A stretch of DNA of 64,000 nt, taken from Bog-473 sp963744935 (GTDB lineage Bacteria; Actinomycetota; Acidimicrobiia; Acidimicrobiales; RAAP-2). The notes beneath the pieces are model-generated. The model saw only the letters and a program-made list of their open reading frames with translations, was not told the origin of the DNA and did no database searches. Of the stretch, positions 42,705 through 52,340 are shown in pieces. How positions within the stretch are numbered: the first letter of the stretch is position 1; each line of letters opens with the position of its first letter. The position numbers and the translations under genes are program-made. The stretch is from NCBI GenBank assembly GCA_963744935.1, contig CAVUVM010000001.1:124001-188000 (forward strand). The letters run 5' to 3'.

Positions 42705-43535
42705 CTTCCACGCCGCCAGCGGCGCGAAGACCACGATCAGCCCCGCCGTCCACAGCAGCGACGGCACCAAGTAGTACGACAGGGAGTGGCCGAGCAGATC
42801 CTGTGCCCCCGGACCGCCCGTCAGCAGCCGGACCGTGTTCACCATCTGCGTCATGGGCTGGTTCGTCGCGAAGCCCTGCATCCAGCCCGGCATCGTCGAC
42901 ACCGGCACGTAGGCCGACGAGACGAAGCTGAGCGGGAAGACGAGGAACGAGAGCCCCTGTGCCGCCTGCGGGCTGCCGGCGACGAGGCCCATGGTGATGA
43001 ACATCCAGACGAAGGCGAAACCGTAGAGGACGGTCAGTCCCAACGCGGCCAGCCCGTCGAGCGTGGAGCCGCCGAGGCGGAACCCCACGGCGAACCCGAC
43101 CGCCGTCATCACCAGCACGCCCCAGGCGACGAGCGCCGAATCGGCCCCGACGCGACCGGAGATGATGGAGACGAGCCGGATGGGCAGGCTGCGCAAGCGG
43201 TCGAACAGACCACCTTCGAGGTCGGTGGCCACGCCGCTCGCCGCGCCCATGCCCTGGAAGAGCACGCCCGTCACGACGAACCCCGGCACCAGGAAGTCGA
43301 CGTAGTCGAGCGTCCCGGTGTGCGCCACCGCGCCGCCGAAGACGTAGCGGAAGATGAGCAGGAACAGCACGCCCTGCGCGGTGCCGGCGATGATCAGCGC
43401 CGGCGTGCGGACGAACTGCTTGAGCGTCCGCGTCGCCACCTGACCCGTGGCGGTGAGGTAGGAGGCCCCGCGGTTGAGCGCGGCGGTCGCCGGGGTGCCC
43501 TGGCGGGGCGGGTCGAGCATCAGGTCCATGGTCAT
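42690..43535 (-). CDS. ABC-2 type permease, DrrB-like
   Basis: The 281-residue protein has six membrane segments (TPALIIAGTAQGVLFLLIFRYVFG, FLVPGFVVTGVLFQGMG, then the GLFDRLRSLPI coupling stretch, ALVAWGVLVMTAVGFAVGF, LAALGLTVLYGFAFVWMFITMGL, LSFLVFPLSFVSSAYVPV and LWTAGLIVVFAPLAAWKL). It is the channel for the upstream ATPase, whose stop overlaps its ATG. It ends with the sequence that is multiplied in the 15-bp array. Confidence 0.9.
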   Translation of the reverse strand: MTMDLMLDPPRQGTPATAALNRGASYLTATGQVATRTLKQFVRTPALIIAGTAQGVLFLLIFRYVFGGAVAHTGTLDYVDFLVPGFVVTGVLFQGMGAASGVATDLEGGLFDRLRSLPIRLVSIISGRVGADSALVAWGVLVMTAVGFAVGFRLGGSTLDGLAALGLTVLYGFAFVWMFITMGLVAGSPQAAQGLSFLVFPLSFVSSAYVPVSTMPGWMQGFATNQPMTQMVNTVRLLTGGPGAQDLLGHSLSYYLVPSLLWTAGLIVVFAPLAAWKLKRS

Positions 43536-44508
43536 GCTGCCTCCTCCCTGGGATCGCTGGGGTCGGTGTCAGTCGTGGTGCGGCCGGTGAGGGCCAGGAA
43601 GACCTCGTCGAGGGTGGGGCGGCGGAGCGCGATGTCCTCGACGGGGACTTCGGCCTCGTCGAGCGCGCGCACGACGAGCGGAGGAGCCTGGCGCCGGCGG
43701 GTGCCGCGATGGAGCAGCGGCGCGTCGCCGGATCCGTGGCCGGCTCGGCCACGCCGAGCGCGCCGAGCACCTCGGCGGCGCGCTGCATCGTCGGCACGTC
43801 GACGGTGTGCAGCTCGATCATGTCGGCCCCCACCCGCGACTTCAGCTCTCCCGGCGTCCCCTCCGCGATGACGCGCCCGCCGTCGATGATGACGATGTGC
43901 GAGGCGAGGTGGTCGGCCTCATCGAGGTACTGGGTGCTGAGCACGATGTCGGTGCCGGCGCGGCCCATGGCGTGCACGGTGTCCCACACCTCATTGCGGC
44001 TGCCGGGGTCGAGCCCGGTCGTCGGCTCGTCGAGCAGGAGCAGGCGGGGCGAGCCGACGAGGCTCGCCCCGAGGTCGAGCCGGCGGCGCATCCCGCCGGA
44101 ATAGGTCCGGACGCGGCGGTCGGCGGCCTCGACCAGATCCATCTGTTCGACGATGCGCGTCGCGCTCTGCTTGGCCGCCTTGGCCGACTGGCCGTAGAGC
44201 CGGGCGACCATGACGAGGTTCTCGCGCCCCGTCATCATCTCCTCGACAGCGGCCGACTGGCCGGCCAGGCCGATCATGCGGCGCACGGCCATCGGGTCGC
44301 GCACGACGTCGTGCCCGTCGACGCGCAGCGTGCCGCGGTCGGGCTCGATCAGCGTGGCGACCATGCGGATGAACGTGGTCTTCCCCGCACCGTTGGGCCC
44401 GAGGATCGCCACCGGCTCGCCCGGCGGCAGGGTGAGGCCCAGTCCGGTGAGCGCCTGGACCTTGCCGAACTTCTTGGTGAGGCCGTCGGCCTCGATGAGC
44501 GCGTCCAT
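43532..44508 (-). pseudogene. DrrA-like ABC ATP-binding protein with a frameshift near the end
   Basis: Reading from ATG 44508 gives a normal ATPase core: Walker A GPNGAGKTT, Q-loop GLAGQSAAVEEMMTGREN, signature YSGGMRRRLDLG, Walker B LLLLDEPTTGLDPGSR. After DPATRRCSIAAPAG (near 43700) the frame is lost. The proper DrrA-type end (PPLVVRALDEAEVPVEDIALRRPTLDEVFLALTG...PREEAA-stop) continues in another frame and overlaps the permease start by ATGA. Either a sequencing error, a real frameshift or slippage is possible. The intact core and coupling suggest that the gene was functional until recently. Confidence 0.75.
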
Positions 44509-44666
44509 CGGCGCGCCTCCTTTCGGTCGTGTGCAGCTGCGTGCGGTTCGTGTGCAGCGGTGTGCTGCTGCGTGCCGCTGGGGCCCGCTCGACGGAGGTC
44601 GCCTACGCTTTGGAGTTGCTGCCTCGGGCGAAGGTCCCTCGTGGATCGGGCTCGTGGTTGTCTAGG

Positions 44667-44701
44667 CCCGGGGCCGCGTGTTTCCCGCACGCGGCTCCGG
44701 G
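44667..44701 (-). terminator. Hairpin downstream of the PadR gene
   Basis: CCCGGGGCCGCGTG and CACGCGGCTCCGGG form a 14-bp stem with one mismatch and a loop of seven bases. It begins 3 bp after the PadR stop codon. A short T-rich stretch is lacking, so it is a probable but not certain terminator. Confidence 0.5.
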
Positions 44702-44704
44702 TCG

Positions 44705-45355
44705 TTATTCCTTGGGGAGCTCGAAGCTGAAGTGCACCTCCTCGGGGTCGAACTCGTCGGACTGGAACAGGCGCCAGAGGTCGAGTCCCTCGAGGGTGCC
44801 CGACGCCATCTCGTCGGCGAGCGCGCTGACGAACCTCTGCTCGGTCTCGAGCTGCTGCTCCTCGTACTCCGCCTCGAGCCCGAAGATGCGCGGCAGGCCG
44901 GCGTCGCGCGAGGCCTTCTCGACGCCACGGAGGGCGACGATCTTGACGGTGAGCGCCTCGGCCCGGCGCCGGAGCGCGGCGAGGGCGTCGTCGGGATCGA
45001 GGGCGGGCAGGAAGGAGAGGCCGGCCATGAAGGCCGGGTACTCCTTGGTGGGGGTGCCGATGAGCTCGGTGAGCCAGTCGGTCATCTCGGTGGCGCCGGC
45101 GTCGGTGATCTCGTAGATGGTGCGCTGGGGGCGCTTGCCCTCCTGGACCGTGCCGGTGGCCTTGATGAACCCGTTCTTCTCCAGGGATTCGACAACGGCG
45201 TAGAGGGACCCGTAGTTGAGGCGGACGCTCTCCTGCTTGGCCCGGGCCCGCAGCGTCTGGGCCACCTCATAGGGGTGCATCGGCTTCTCGTACAGGCAGA
45301 CGAGGACCGCCAGGGCGAGGGGGTTGGACCGGGACCATCTAGGCACGCCGGTCAT
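44705..45355 (-). CDS. PadR-family regulator
   Basis: The 216-residue protein has the winged helix of PadR proteins (LALAVLVCLYEKPMHPYEVAQTLRARAKQESVRLNYGSLYAVVESLEKNGFIKATGTVQEGKRPQRTIYEITDAGATEMTDWL) and a long C-terminal coiled-coil dimerisation part. It is upstream of, and on the same strand as, the DrrAB-like pair, a usual place for a PadR that represses a drug exporter. The bases before the start are AT-rich (45353-45380) and probably hold promoter and operator. No exact palindrome was found. Confidence 0.85.
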   Translation of the reverse strand: MTGVPRWSRSNPLALAVLVCLYEKPMHPYEVAQTLRARAKQESVRLNYGSLYAVVESLEKNGFIKATGTVQEGKRPQRTIYEITDAGATEMTDWLTELIGTPTKEYPAFMAGLSFLPALDPDDALAALRRRAEALTVKIVALRGVEKASRDAGLPRIFGLEAEYEEQQLETEQRFVSALADEMASGTLEGLDLWRLFQSDEFDPEEVHFSFELPKE

Positions 45356-45419
45356 AGTATTCTATTCAGAGTAATCTGTAAAGAGTGTTCTGGTCGTGCG
45401 AACGAGCCGACCGCCGGCG

Positions 45420-46040
45420 CTACGTCTCGAGGTACGGCATCCCGATCATGGCCCTGAACTCGGCCGTCGTGTTGGTCTTGGGAAACGGCTCGTCGGGTGC
45501 GGCCACGCCGAGCCGCTCGCAGATCGGCTCCCACCCGTCCGCCGTCGTCCATTCGAGCAGGCGCTCCGCGGGGATCGTCGCGCGCACCTTCTCGTTGTGT
45601 CGCTCGAAGGCCGCGGTCATGGCGGCGCGATCGCCGATCTGGTCGTCGAAGCGAGCCCCGAAGAGACGGGTCATGGCCATCATCCACTCGTCGCCTTGCT
45701 CCACCGCCTGGCCGAGCCCGGCGAAGATGGTGTTCGAACAGCTCGTGTACCACGCGTCCGGGTCACGCACCGAGAGGATCACCAACGCCTCGGGGTTGGC
45801 CGCCGCGAGCTCCGGCCAGAAGCTGGCCCCCGGCCAGTCGACCTGCGCCGTGTAGCCCTCCATGAGCTTGGCCCAGTCGACGGGACGCCCGTCGATGGCG
45901 TCGGTCCACACGGGCACCTCTTCGGGATGGCCGAACACCTCGATCATGTGGTGACACGGCCCACCGAGTACCTGTTCGAGTGCGATCTTCAGCGAGTGCG
46001 TGCCCGTCCGGCCCACACCCGCCCCCACGACCTGCAACAT
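45420..46040 (-). CDS. Sulfotransferase-family protein
   Basis: The 206-residue protein starts with the 5'-phosphosulfate-binding loop GAGVGRTGTHSLKIAL. The 3'-phosphate motif VILSVRDPDAWYTSCSNTIF and DWPGASFWPELAAANP follow. This is the small, single-domain P-loop sulfotransferase form of actinobacteria and some eukaryotes. The substrate is unknown. It is not obviously in an operon with its neighbours. Confidence 0.8.
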   Translation of the reverse strand: MLQVVGAGVGRTGTHSLKIALEQVLGGPCHHMIEVFGHPEEVPVWTDAIDGRPVDWAKLMEGYTAQVDWPGASFWPELAAANPEALVILSVRDPDAWYTSCSNTIFAGLGQAVEQGDEWMMAMTRLFGARFDDQIGDRAAMTAAFERHNEKVRATIPAERLLEWTTADGWEPICERLGVAAPDEPFPKTNTTAEFRAMIGMPYLET

Positions 46041-46127
46041 GAGGCTCCCTCCCTGGTTCGCCCGACGACCGCCCTTCGCCGACCGCTTTCGCCGACGACC
46101 GCCGACCCTAGTTGGGAGTGGTCCGGG

Positions 46128-46931
46128 CTAGCCGAACGGCGTCGGGATCTCCCGCAGCGGTGGCGCGGCGGCGGCGGGCCCGTCCCCGTGGGGATGCTTC
46201 TGGCGCTTGGGCAACTCCACGTCGCGATGTTCGAGGGGCTCGTAGGGGACCTGGCTCAAGAGGTGAGTGATGATGTTGAGCCGGCCGCGGCGCTTGTCGT
46301 CGGTGTGTGCCACGTACCAGGGTGCCCACGCGGTGTCGGTGGTCCGGAACGTGTCGTCGCGGGCGCGCTCGTAGTCCCACCACCGGCTGTAGGACTTGAG
46401 GTCCATGTCCGAGAGCTTCCAGACCTTGCGCGCGTCGTTGATGCGGCTCTCGAGCCGGCGGGTCTGCTCGTCGGGGCTGACTTCGAGCCAGTACTTGAGC
46501 AGGATGATGCCGGACTCGACCATGGTGCGTTCCACCAGCGGCGCCCCGTCGAGGAACTTCTGCACCTGCTCCTCGGTGGCGAAGCCCATGACGCGCTCGA
46601 TCCCGGAGCGGTTGTACCAACTGCGGTCGAAGATCACGACCTCGCCGCCGGCGGGCAGGTGCGGGATGTAGCGCTGAATGAACATCTGGGAGCGCTCGCG
46701 CTGGTCGGGCGCGGGCAGCGCGATGACACGGAAGACCCGGGGGCTCACCCGCTCGGTGATCGCCTTGATCGTCCCGCCCTTGCCCGCGGTGTCGCGGCCC
46801 TCGAAGACGATGCACACCTTGGCCCCGGTCGACTTGACCCACTCCTGCAGGGCGACCAGCTCGCCGTGCAGGAGGCGGAGCTCGCGCTCGTAGTCCTTGC
46901 GCTTCATCCGGGTGCCGGCGCCGGCGCTCAT
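46128..46931 (-). CDS. ppk2: Polyphosphate kinase 2 family protein
   Basis: The 267-residue protein has Walker A GRDTAGKGG (about 45-53), the lid-module motif RSWYNRSGIERVMGF and Walker B VVIFDRSWYN. Length and motifs fit one-domain PPK2 enzymes, which make nucleoside triphosphates from polyphosphate or the reverse. Start ATG 46931 overlaps the stop of a P-type ATPase gene (ATGA), so the two are translationally coupled. Confidence 0.9.
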   Translation of the reverse strand: MSAGAGTRMKRKDYERELRLLHGELVALQEWVKSTGAKVCIVFEGRDTAGKGGTIKAITERVSPRVFRVIALPAPDQRERSQMFIQRYIPHLPAGGEVVIFDRSWYNRSGIERVMGFATEEQVQKFLDGAPLVERTMVESGIILLKYWLEVSPDEQTRRLESRINDARKVWKLSDMDLKSYSRWWDYERARDDTFRTTDTAWAPWYVAHTDDKRRGRLNIITHLLSQVPYEPLEHRDVELPKRQKHPHGDGPAAAAPPLREIPTPFG

Positions 46932-49771
46932 GCCACCGCCTCGACCTGTTCGCTCAGGTCGCCGGTCACCGCGGCCTGCACGCTCAGGGCCGTCGGCTGT
47001 GGCAACCGGCGGCGATGTAGCCACTTGTTGGTCTCGACGACGACGGGCAACAAGAGCGCCAGCCCGATGCAGGCCAACCACTCGCGGCCGCTCAAAGACT
47101 GCGTGAGCAGCCCACTCTGCAGCACCGGGAGTTGGGTCGCCAGCACCAGCATGAGCACGGGGAAGAGCGAGACGACGGTCGCCTTGAAGATGGGCGGTTC
47201 GAGCCCACTCGCCGGGTCGCGACGGTTCGTGATCCCGTTGAACACCGTGCCGAGGCCCATCACCACGAAGGTCATCGTCAACGACGCGCTCGCCGTCGTC
47301 GGGTGCACCGTGTCCGGGCCGGCCACGAGCGGGATGAAAGCAGCGACGAAGAGGGCCGCGGCATAGAGGATCCACGACAGCAGCGCGGCGCGGTTCGCGA
47401 TCGGGACCTTGGGGTCGCGCGGTGGGCGGTGCATGACGTCGGGGTCGCCCGGGTCCATGGCGATCACGATGACGCCGGGCACCGTCACGAAAAACAAGAG
47501 GAAGAGGACCATGGAGGGGGTGAGTGCGACGCCCTTGTTCACGTTGAACGCCGATGCCACGACGAAGAGAATCACGAGCGCCAGCAGCTGGGTCATCTGG
47601 AAGCGGACGTAGGAGACGATCTTCTCGTAGACCCGGCGCCCGATCTCGACCGCGTGCACCAGGGTGCCGAAGTTGTCGTCCGTGAGGATCATCCGGGCCG
47701 CCTGCTTGGTGACCTCGCTGCCGCTGCCCATGGCGACGCCGATGTCGGCCTGCTTCAGCGCCGCCGCGTCGTTCACCGCATCGCCGGTCATCGCCACGAT
47801 GAGGCCCTCTCGCTGCATGGCCCGGGCCAGGCGCAGCTTGTCCTCGGGGGAGACCCGCCCGAAGACGTGCAGCTCCGGCAGCCGGCGCACCAGCTCCTCG
47901 TCCGAGAGCGCCTGGAGCTCGGGACCGCTGATGGAGCCGGGCCCGAGGCCGAGCTTCTCGCCGATGGCCCGCGCGGTGACGGCGTGGTCGCCCGTGATCA
48001 TGCGCACGTCGATCCCGGCCTCGAGCGCGGTGTGCACTGCGCCCGTGGCCTCGGCCCGCAAGGGGTCGATGATGCCGACCATGCCGACGAAGGACAGTCC
48101 GGTGGTCAAGGACATGGGGTCCGACGCCATGATCGAGCGCTCGCCGTCGCTCACGACGCGCGCGGCGAAGGCGAGCACGCGCAGGCCCTGCTCCCCCATG
48201 CGCTCGTTGGCGGCACCGATGGCGGCCTTCGCCTCCGCGATCGGGAGCTGCGAGTCGCGCAAGGGCCCCCCCGACTGGCTGCAGCGCGCCAGCACGACGT
48301 CGGGCGCGCCCTTCACGAGTTCGACGAGCCGGGTCACACCGTCCACGGTGGCCTCGTGGAACGTGGCCATGAACTTGTACTCCGAGTCGAAGGGCACCTC
48401 GGCCAGGCGCGGGTAGGCCCGCCGCGTCTCGTCGGCGTCGACGCCGAGCTTCGCCGCGAGCACCACGAGCGCCGCCTCGGTCGGGTCACCGACGACGTGT
48501 CCCTCCCCGTCCACGGTGGCGTCGCTGTCGAGGCAGAGCCCCAAGGCCAGTCGGGTGAAGTCGGGCACCGGCGCGCCGGCCACGCCCCTGATGGCACCGG
48601 TCTTGGCGTAGCCCTCGCCCTCGACGCCGAACCAGAGGCCGTCGACGTAGAGGTCCGAGACCATCATCTCGTTCATGGTCAGAGTGCCGGTCTTGTCGGT
48701 GTTGATGGCGCTCGTCGCACCCAGCGTCTCGACGTCGGTGAGGTTCTTCACGACCGCCTTGGCCTCCGCCAGCTGCCTGGCCCCCATGGAGAGGAGCCCC
48801 GAGACGAAGGCGGGCAGGCCGGTCGGGATGGCGGCGATGGCCATGGCCGTGCCGAGGAGGAGGAGCTGCTTGGCCGGCTCGCCCCGGATCAGACCGACGA
48901 CGAAGATGAACGCCACGGCCGACCAAGCGATGACCGCCAGCACCTTGGTCAGCGAGTCGAGCTCCTTCTGCAGCGGTGAGCGGGTGCGCGTGACCGAGGT
49001 GAGCATGGTCGCGATCTGGCCCATCTGAGTCTGCATGCCGGTGGCGGTGACAACGACGGTGGCGGTGCCGCGGGTGACCGACGTGTTCTGGAAGGCCATG
49101 TTCGAGCGGTCGCCCAGCGCGACGTCACCGGCAGGCAGGGTGGCGGCGTCCTTGGCGACGGGCGCGCTCTCGCCGGTCAGCGCGGCCTCCTGCGTCTCGA
49201 GCGTCGCGGCGCGCACGATGCGTCCGTCGGCGGGCACGATGTCGCCCGGCTCGAGCTGCACGACGTCGCCAGGGACGAGGTCGACCGCCGGGACGAGGGC
49301 GAGCTCGCCGTCGCGCAGGACCGTGGCCTGGGGTACCTGCATCTTGGAGAGGGCGTCGACGCTGGCGCGGGCATTGAGTTCCTGGCGTGAACCCAGGACC
49401 ACGTTGAGCAGCACAAGGAAGAGGACGAGGGCGGCGGTCGAGAACTGGCTGATGAAGCAGCTGACCACGATGACGGCGATCAACATGATGTTCATGGGGT
49501 CGCGCACCTGGTTGAGCGCGACCTCCCACACCGACGGGGGCTTCTCCTTGGCGATCTCGTTGGGCCCGTATCTCGAGAGCCGGTTGGCGACGTCGCCCGA
49601 CGTCAGACCGCGGCCGAGGTCGCTGCCGAGGGCGGCCGCGACGGCGTCGGTATCGAGGGCGAACCAGGCGGCCGAGCCGGGCGACGACGCGGTGGCGGTG
49701 ACCGTCGCGACGCCGGCCGGTGCGCCGGTCCCTGCTCCGGGCATCCCTGGTACGTCATCCACCGTGGCCAT
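46928..49771 (-). CDS. Cation-transporting P-type ATPase (P2-like)
   Basis: The 947-residue protein has a cation-ATPase N-terminus (GRGLTSGDVANRLSRYGPNEIAKEKPPS), actuator loop TGES, transmembrane motif IPTGLPAF, the phosphorylated Asp in DKTGTLT, nucleotide site KGAPD, hinge TGDAVNDAAALKQADIGVAMG and a C-terminal cation-ATPase block of several helices. The IPTGLP in place of the common PEGLP makes the ion hard to guess: Ca2+, Mg2+, or Na+/K+ are possible. It overlaps the PPK2 gene, which could link polyphosphate and ion homeostasis. Confidence 0.9.
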   Translation of the reverse strand: MATVDDVPGMPGAGTGAPAGVATVTATASSPGSAAWFALDTDAVAAALGSDLGRGLTSGDVANRLSRYGPNEIAKEKPPSVWEVALNQVRDPMNIMLIAVIVVSCFISQFSTAALVLFLVLLNVVLGSRQELNARASVDALSKMQVPQATVLRDGELALVPAVDLVPGDVVQLEPGDIVPADGRIVRAATLETQEAALTGESAPVAKDAATLPAGDVALGDRSNMAFQNTSVTRGTATVVVTATGMQTQMGQIATMLTSVTRTRSPLQKELDSLTKVLAVIAWSAVAFIFVVGLIRGEPAKQLLLLGTAMAIAAIPTGLPAFVSGLLSMGARQLAEAKAVVKNLTDVETLGATSAINTDKTGTLTMNEMMVSDLYVDGLWFGVEGEGYAKTGAIRGVAGAPVPDFTRLALGLCLDSDATVDGEGHVVGDPTEAALVVLAAKLGVDADETRRAYPRLAEVPFDSEYKFMATFHEATVDGVTRLVELVKGAPDVVLARCSQSGGPLRDSQLPIAEAKAAIGAANERMGEQGLRVLAFAARVVSDGERSIMASDPMSLTTGLSFVGMVGIIDPLRAEATGAVHTALEAGIDVRMITGDHAVTARAIGEKLGLGPGSISGPELQALSDEELVRRLPELHVFGRVSPEDKLRLARAMQREGLIVAMTGDAVNDAAALKQADIGVAMGSGSEVTKQAARMILTDDNFGTLVHAVEIGRRVYEKIVSYVRFQMTQLLALVILFVVASAFNVNKGVALTPSMVLFLLFFVTVPGVIVIAMDPGDPDVMHRPPRDPKVPIANRAALLSWILYAAALFVAAFIPLVAGPDTVHPTTASASLTMTFVVMGLGTVFNGITNRRDPASGLEPPIFKATVVSLFPVLMLVLATQLPVLQSGLLTQSLSGREWLACIGLALLLPVVVETNKWLHRRRLPQPTALSVQAAVTGDLSEQVEAVA

Positions 49772-49851
49772 GGATCCATCATGCTCCGTCGTCGACTGCC
49801 GTGCGATGGGAGACAGCTGGGCGCGTCGGCCGGAGCGGAGGCCTAACCTCC

Positions 49852-50709
49852 GTGGTCGTGGCCCCTACCTTGGTCCATGTCGCCCCGCACCCCGACGACG
49901 AGGCCGTCGGCTGCCCCGCCTCGCTCCTCCACCTCCAGGACCGGGGCTGGACGATCGTCAGCGTGGTCGCCAGCCTCGGCTTCGAAGGACAGTGGGAGCG
50001 TCGATGGAGCGAAGCGCAGGAGGCGGCCGCACGGGCCGGCTTCGTCCCGGTCTTCATGGACCCACCCCTCAACCTCGACCTGGACGGCGACTTGGACCTG
50101 GCGACCCGCCGGGTGGCCGACGAGCTCCCGGCCGTCGTCGAGGGTCACAGCGCCTCCATCGTGGTGTCCCCCTCGCCCCACGACGTGCACCACGGGCACG
50201 AGGCCGTGGGGCGCGGCGTCCAGGGCGCGCTGGCGGTGTTGCCGCCCACGCTGCGCTGGTGGATGTGGGGCGTCTGGGGCGACCTCCCCGCGCCGAACGT
50301 CTTCTATGCCTTCGACCAGAACGTGCTCGACCACGCGCTGCACATCCTCGACGCGTATACGGGAGAGCTCGAGCGCAACGACTATCGAGCGTTCCTGACC
50401 GGGCGGGCGGCCGCCATCGCGGTCACCGGGTCCGAGCGCGTCTTCGGCTTCGGCTCGCCGGCCGCCTCGAGCCTCCCCTACGCGGAGGTGGTGACCGAGG
50501 TGCGCCACATGGGCGGGCGCTTTATGGCCTCGGAGCCGCACTACCTCGACCAGGGTCCCGAGCCATCGGCCGACTACGACTTCGACCTCACGCCGTGGGT
50601 CGAGGCCCCGAGCGCGCACGAGCTGGTGGGCCGGATCCGCGAGGTGCGCGAGGGGCGGGAGGTCAAGGTGGACGTGGAAGTGGAGGTGCCCCAGGAGCAG
50701 CGGCGGTGA
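49852..50709 (+). CDS. PIG-L family deacetylase
   Basis: The start is GTG 49852, placed by the GGAGG 10 bp upstream. The 285-residue protein shows the PIG-L/LmbE zinc motif APHPDDEAVGCP at the N-terminus and the distal metal-site HDVHHGHEAVG. Enzymes of this family remove N-acetyl or similar groups from sugars and thiol cofactors (MshB, Mca). It heads a four-gene run with overlapping stop/start codons. Which substrate it acts on is open. Confidence 0.85.
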   Translation: MVVAPTLVHVAPHPDDEAVGCPASLLHLQDRGWTIVSVVASLGFEGQWERRWSEAQEAAARAGFVPVFMDPPLNLDLDGDLDLATRRVADELPAVVEGHSASIVVSPSPHDVHHGHEAVGRGVQGALAVLPPTLRWWMWGVWGDLPAPNVFYAFDQNVLDHALHILDAYTGELERNDYRAFLTGRAAAIAVTGSERVFGFGSPAASSLPYAEVVTEVRHMGGRFMASEPHYLDQGPEPSADYDFDLTPWVEAPSAHELVGRIREVREGREVKVDVEVEVPQEQRR

Positions 50710-51533
50710 CGGCGGGCGCCACGTTGACGACCGCGTTGGTCGATGACTTTCGTCGTGACGGCTTCGTGGTGGTCCCCGACCTGCTCGACGAAGACGAACT
50801 CGCCCGTTTCGGCGCCGCCGTCGACGAGGCCGTGGCGCGACGCAGTCGCCACGACACCCGCACCCTGGCCGAGAAGTCCCTCTACGAGCAGAGCTTCGTC
50901 CAGTGCCAGAACCTCTGGGAGGACGCTCCCGAGGTGCGGCCGCTCAGCTTCCATCCCGCCCTCGGCGAGACGGCAGCGCGCCTCCTCGGCGCCGACGCGG
51001 TGCGGCTCTGGCACGACCAGGCGCTCTACAAGGAGCCCGGCGGGCGCGAGACGGACCCGCACCAGGACCAGCCCTACTGGCCCATCGCCGAGACCGACAC
51101 GGTCACCGCCTGGATCCCCTTCGACGGCTCCACACTGGCCAGCGGCGCCCTGGGCTATCTCCGCGGCAGCCACCGGCTCGGGCTGCGCGAGTTCGTCAAC
51201 ATCTTCACCCCGAGCGACGACGACCCGCTGGCCCGGCGCGAGCTCGAGGGCCTCGACCCGGTCTTCGTCGAGGTCCCGCCCGGCTCGGTCGCCTTCCACC
51301 ACGGACTGACCTTCCATTTGGCCAAGCCCAACAGGACCGGTACGGTCCGCCGGGTGCACACGGTGATCTACTTCGCCGACGGCTCGACGCGCGGCGAGGG
51401 CCGCTTCCCGCATCCCTCGGTCGAGCGCGCCGGCATCGCCATGGGCGAGGTGATCGCCAGCGACGTGACCCCCATCGCCTGGCCTCGGCCGGCGGGCGAC
51501 CTGCCCGACGCGCCGGCGGAGCCCATCGGGTGA
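50706..51533 (+). CDS. Phytanoyl-CoA dioxygenase (PhyH) family protein 1
   Basis: GTG 50706 overlaps the deacetylase stop (GTGA). The 275-residue protein has the PhyH core: DDFRRDGFVVVPDLLDEDELARF, the iron-ligand HQDQPYW (His-x-Asp) and a distal His in SVAFHHGLTFHLAKPNRTGTVRRVHTVIYF, with an Arg for 2-oxoglutarate. It is probably a non-heme Fe(II)/2-oxoglutarate oxygenase. The next gene is a divergent paralogue, suggesting two successive oxidations or a paired complex. Confidence 0.85.
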   Translation: MTAGATLTTALVDDFRRDGFVVVPDLLDEDELARFGAAVDEAVARRSRHDTRTLAEKSLYEQSFVQCQNLWEDAPEVRPLSFHPALGETAARLLGADAVRLWHDQALYKEPGGRETDPHQDQPYWPIAETDTVTAWIPFDGSTLASGALGYLRGSHRLGLREFVNIFTPSDDDPLARRELEGLDPVFVEVPPGSVAFHHGLTFHLAKPNRTGTVRRVHTVIYFADGSTRGEGRFPHPSVERAGIAMGEVIASDVTPIAWPRPAGDLPDAPAEPIG

Positions 51534-52324
51534 GCCAGCTCGTGACTCTGGAACAACGGGCGTCATGGGAGCAGCGCGGCTTCTTCCGCATCGCCCGATT
51601 TGCGCCCCGGCAGACCTGCGACGCCATGTTGGCGCGCGTGACCGAGGTCGTGCGCGACCCCGCCCTGGCCGGGCAACTCGGCGTCAAGGTGCTCCAGGAG
51701 GCCAACCTGGTCGGCCAGGCGGTGGACCGGCCCGAAGACGCGGTGTCCAAGGTCTTCAAGCTGCACCGCGACCCCGTCTTCGCCGACTTCGCGCACGCGG
51801 CCGCTGTGGTCGACCTCGTGTCGGAGCTCATCGCGCCCGACATCGACGTCTTCTTGTCGCAGTTCATCTTCAAGACGCCCGGCGCGTGGGGCCAGCCCTG
51901 GCACCAGGACTCCTTCTACTTTCCCTTCGACCCGGCCCGGCCGGTGGTGGGCGTGTGGCTCGCGGTGACCGAGGCCACCTTGGTCAACGGCTGCCTGCAC
52001 GTGCTGCCGGGATCGCAGGCCGAGCCGGTGCACACCCACGTCGCGGACCGGCGCCCCAACGCCAACTACGGCTACTTCGAGATCGTCGACTACGACATGG
52101 CGGCCTCCGAGCCCGTCCTCATGGACCCGGGCGACCTCCTCGTCTTCGACAGCCACCTCATGCACTGCTCGACCGACAACGAATCGGATGGCATCCGCGC
52201 CGCGATGGTGTACCACTACGCGGCCGCCGGGACGATCGACCACACCGAGGAGTACTTCCCCACCATCAACGACTGGGTGCCGGCCCGGCGCGATGGGCGA
52301 CCGACCGTATCGTCGGCAGCGTGA
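51530..52324 (+). CDS. Phytanoyl-CoA dioxygenase (PhyH) family protein 2
   Basis: GTG 51530 overlaps the preceding stop. The 264-residue protein carries QPWHQDSFYFPFDPARPVVGVWLAVTEATLVNGCLHVLPGSQ (His-x-Asp iron ligands) and LVFDSHLMHCSTDNESDGIRAAMVYHY (distal His and the 2-oxoglutarate-binding Arg). These are typical for the PhyH family. It is clearly distinct from protein 1. The substrate is unknown. Confidence 0.85.
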   Translation: MSQLVTLEQRASWEQRGFFRIARFAPRQTCDAMLARVTEVVRDPALAGQLGVKVLQEANLVGQAVDRPEDAVSKVFKLHRDPVFADFAHAAAVVDLVSELIAPDIDVFLSQFIFKTPGAWGQPWHQDSFYFPFDPARPVVGVWLAVTEATLVNGCLHVLPGSQAEPVHTHVADRRPNANYGYFEIVDYDMAASEPVLMDPGDLLVFDSHLMHCSTDNESDGIRAAMVYHYAAAGTIDHTEEYFPTINDWVPARRDGRPTVSSAA

Positions 52325-52340
52325 CGCCGATCAGGCGACG

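Noticed and set aside
47132..48979. 615-residue plus-strand reading opposite the P-type ATPase
   Set aside because: It is antisense to a clear ATPase and has biased His/Asp/Arg composition.
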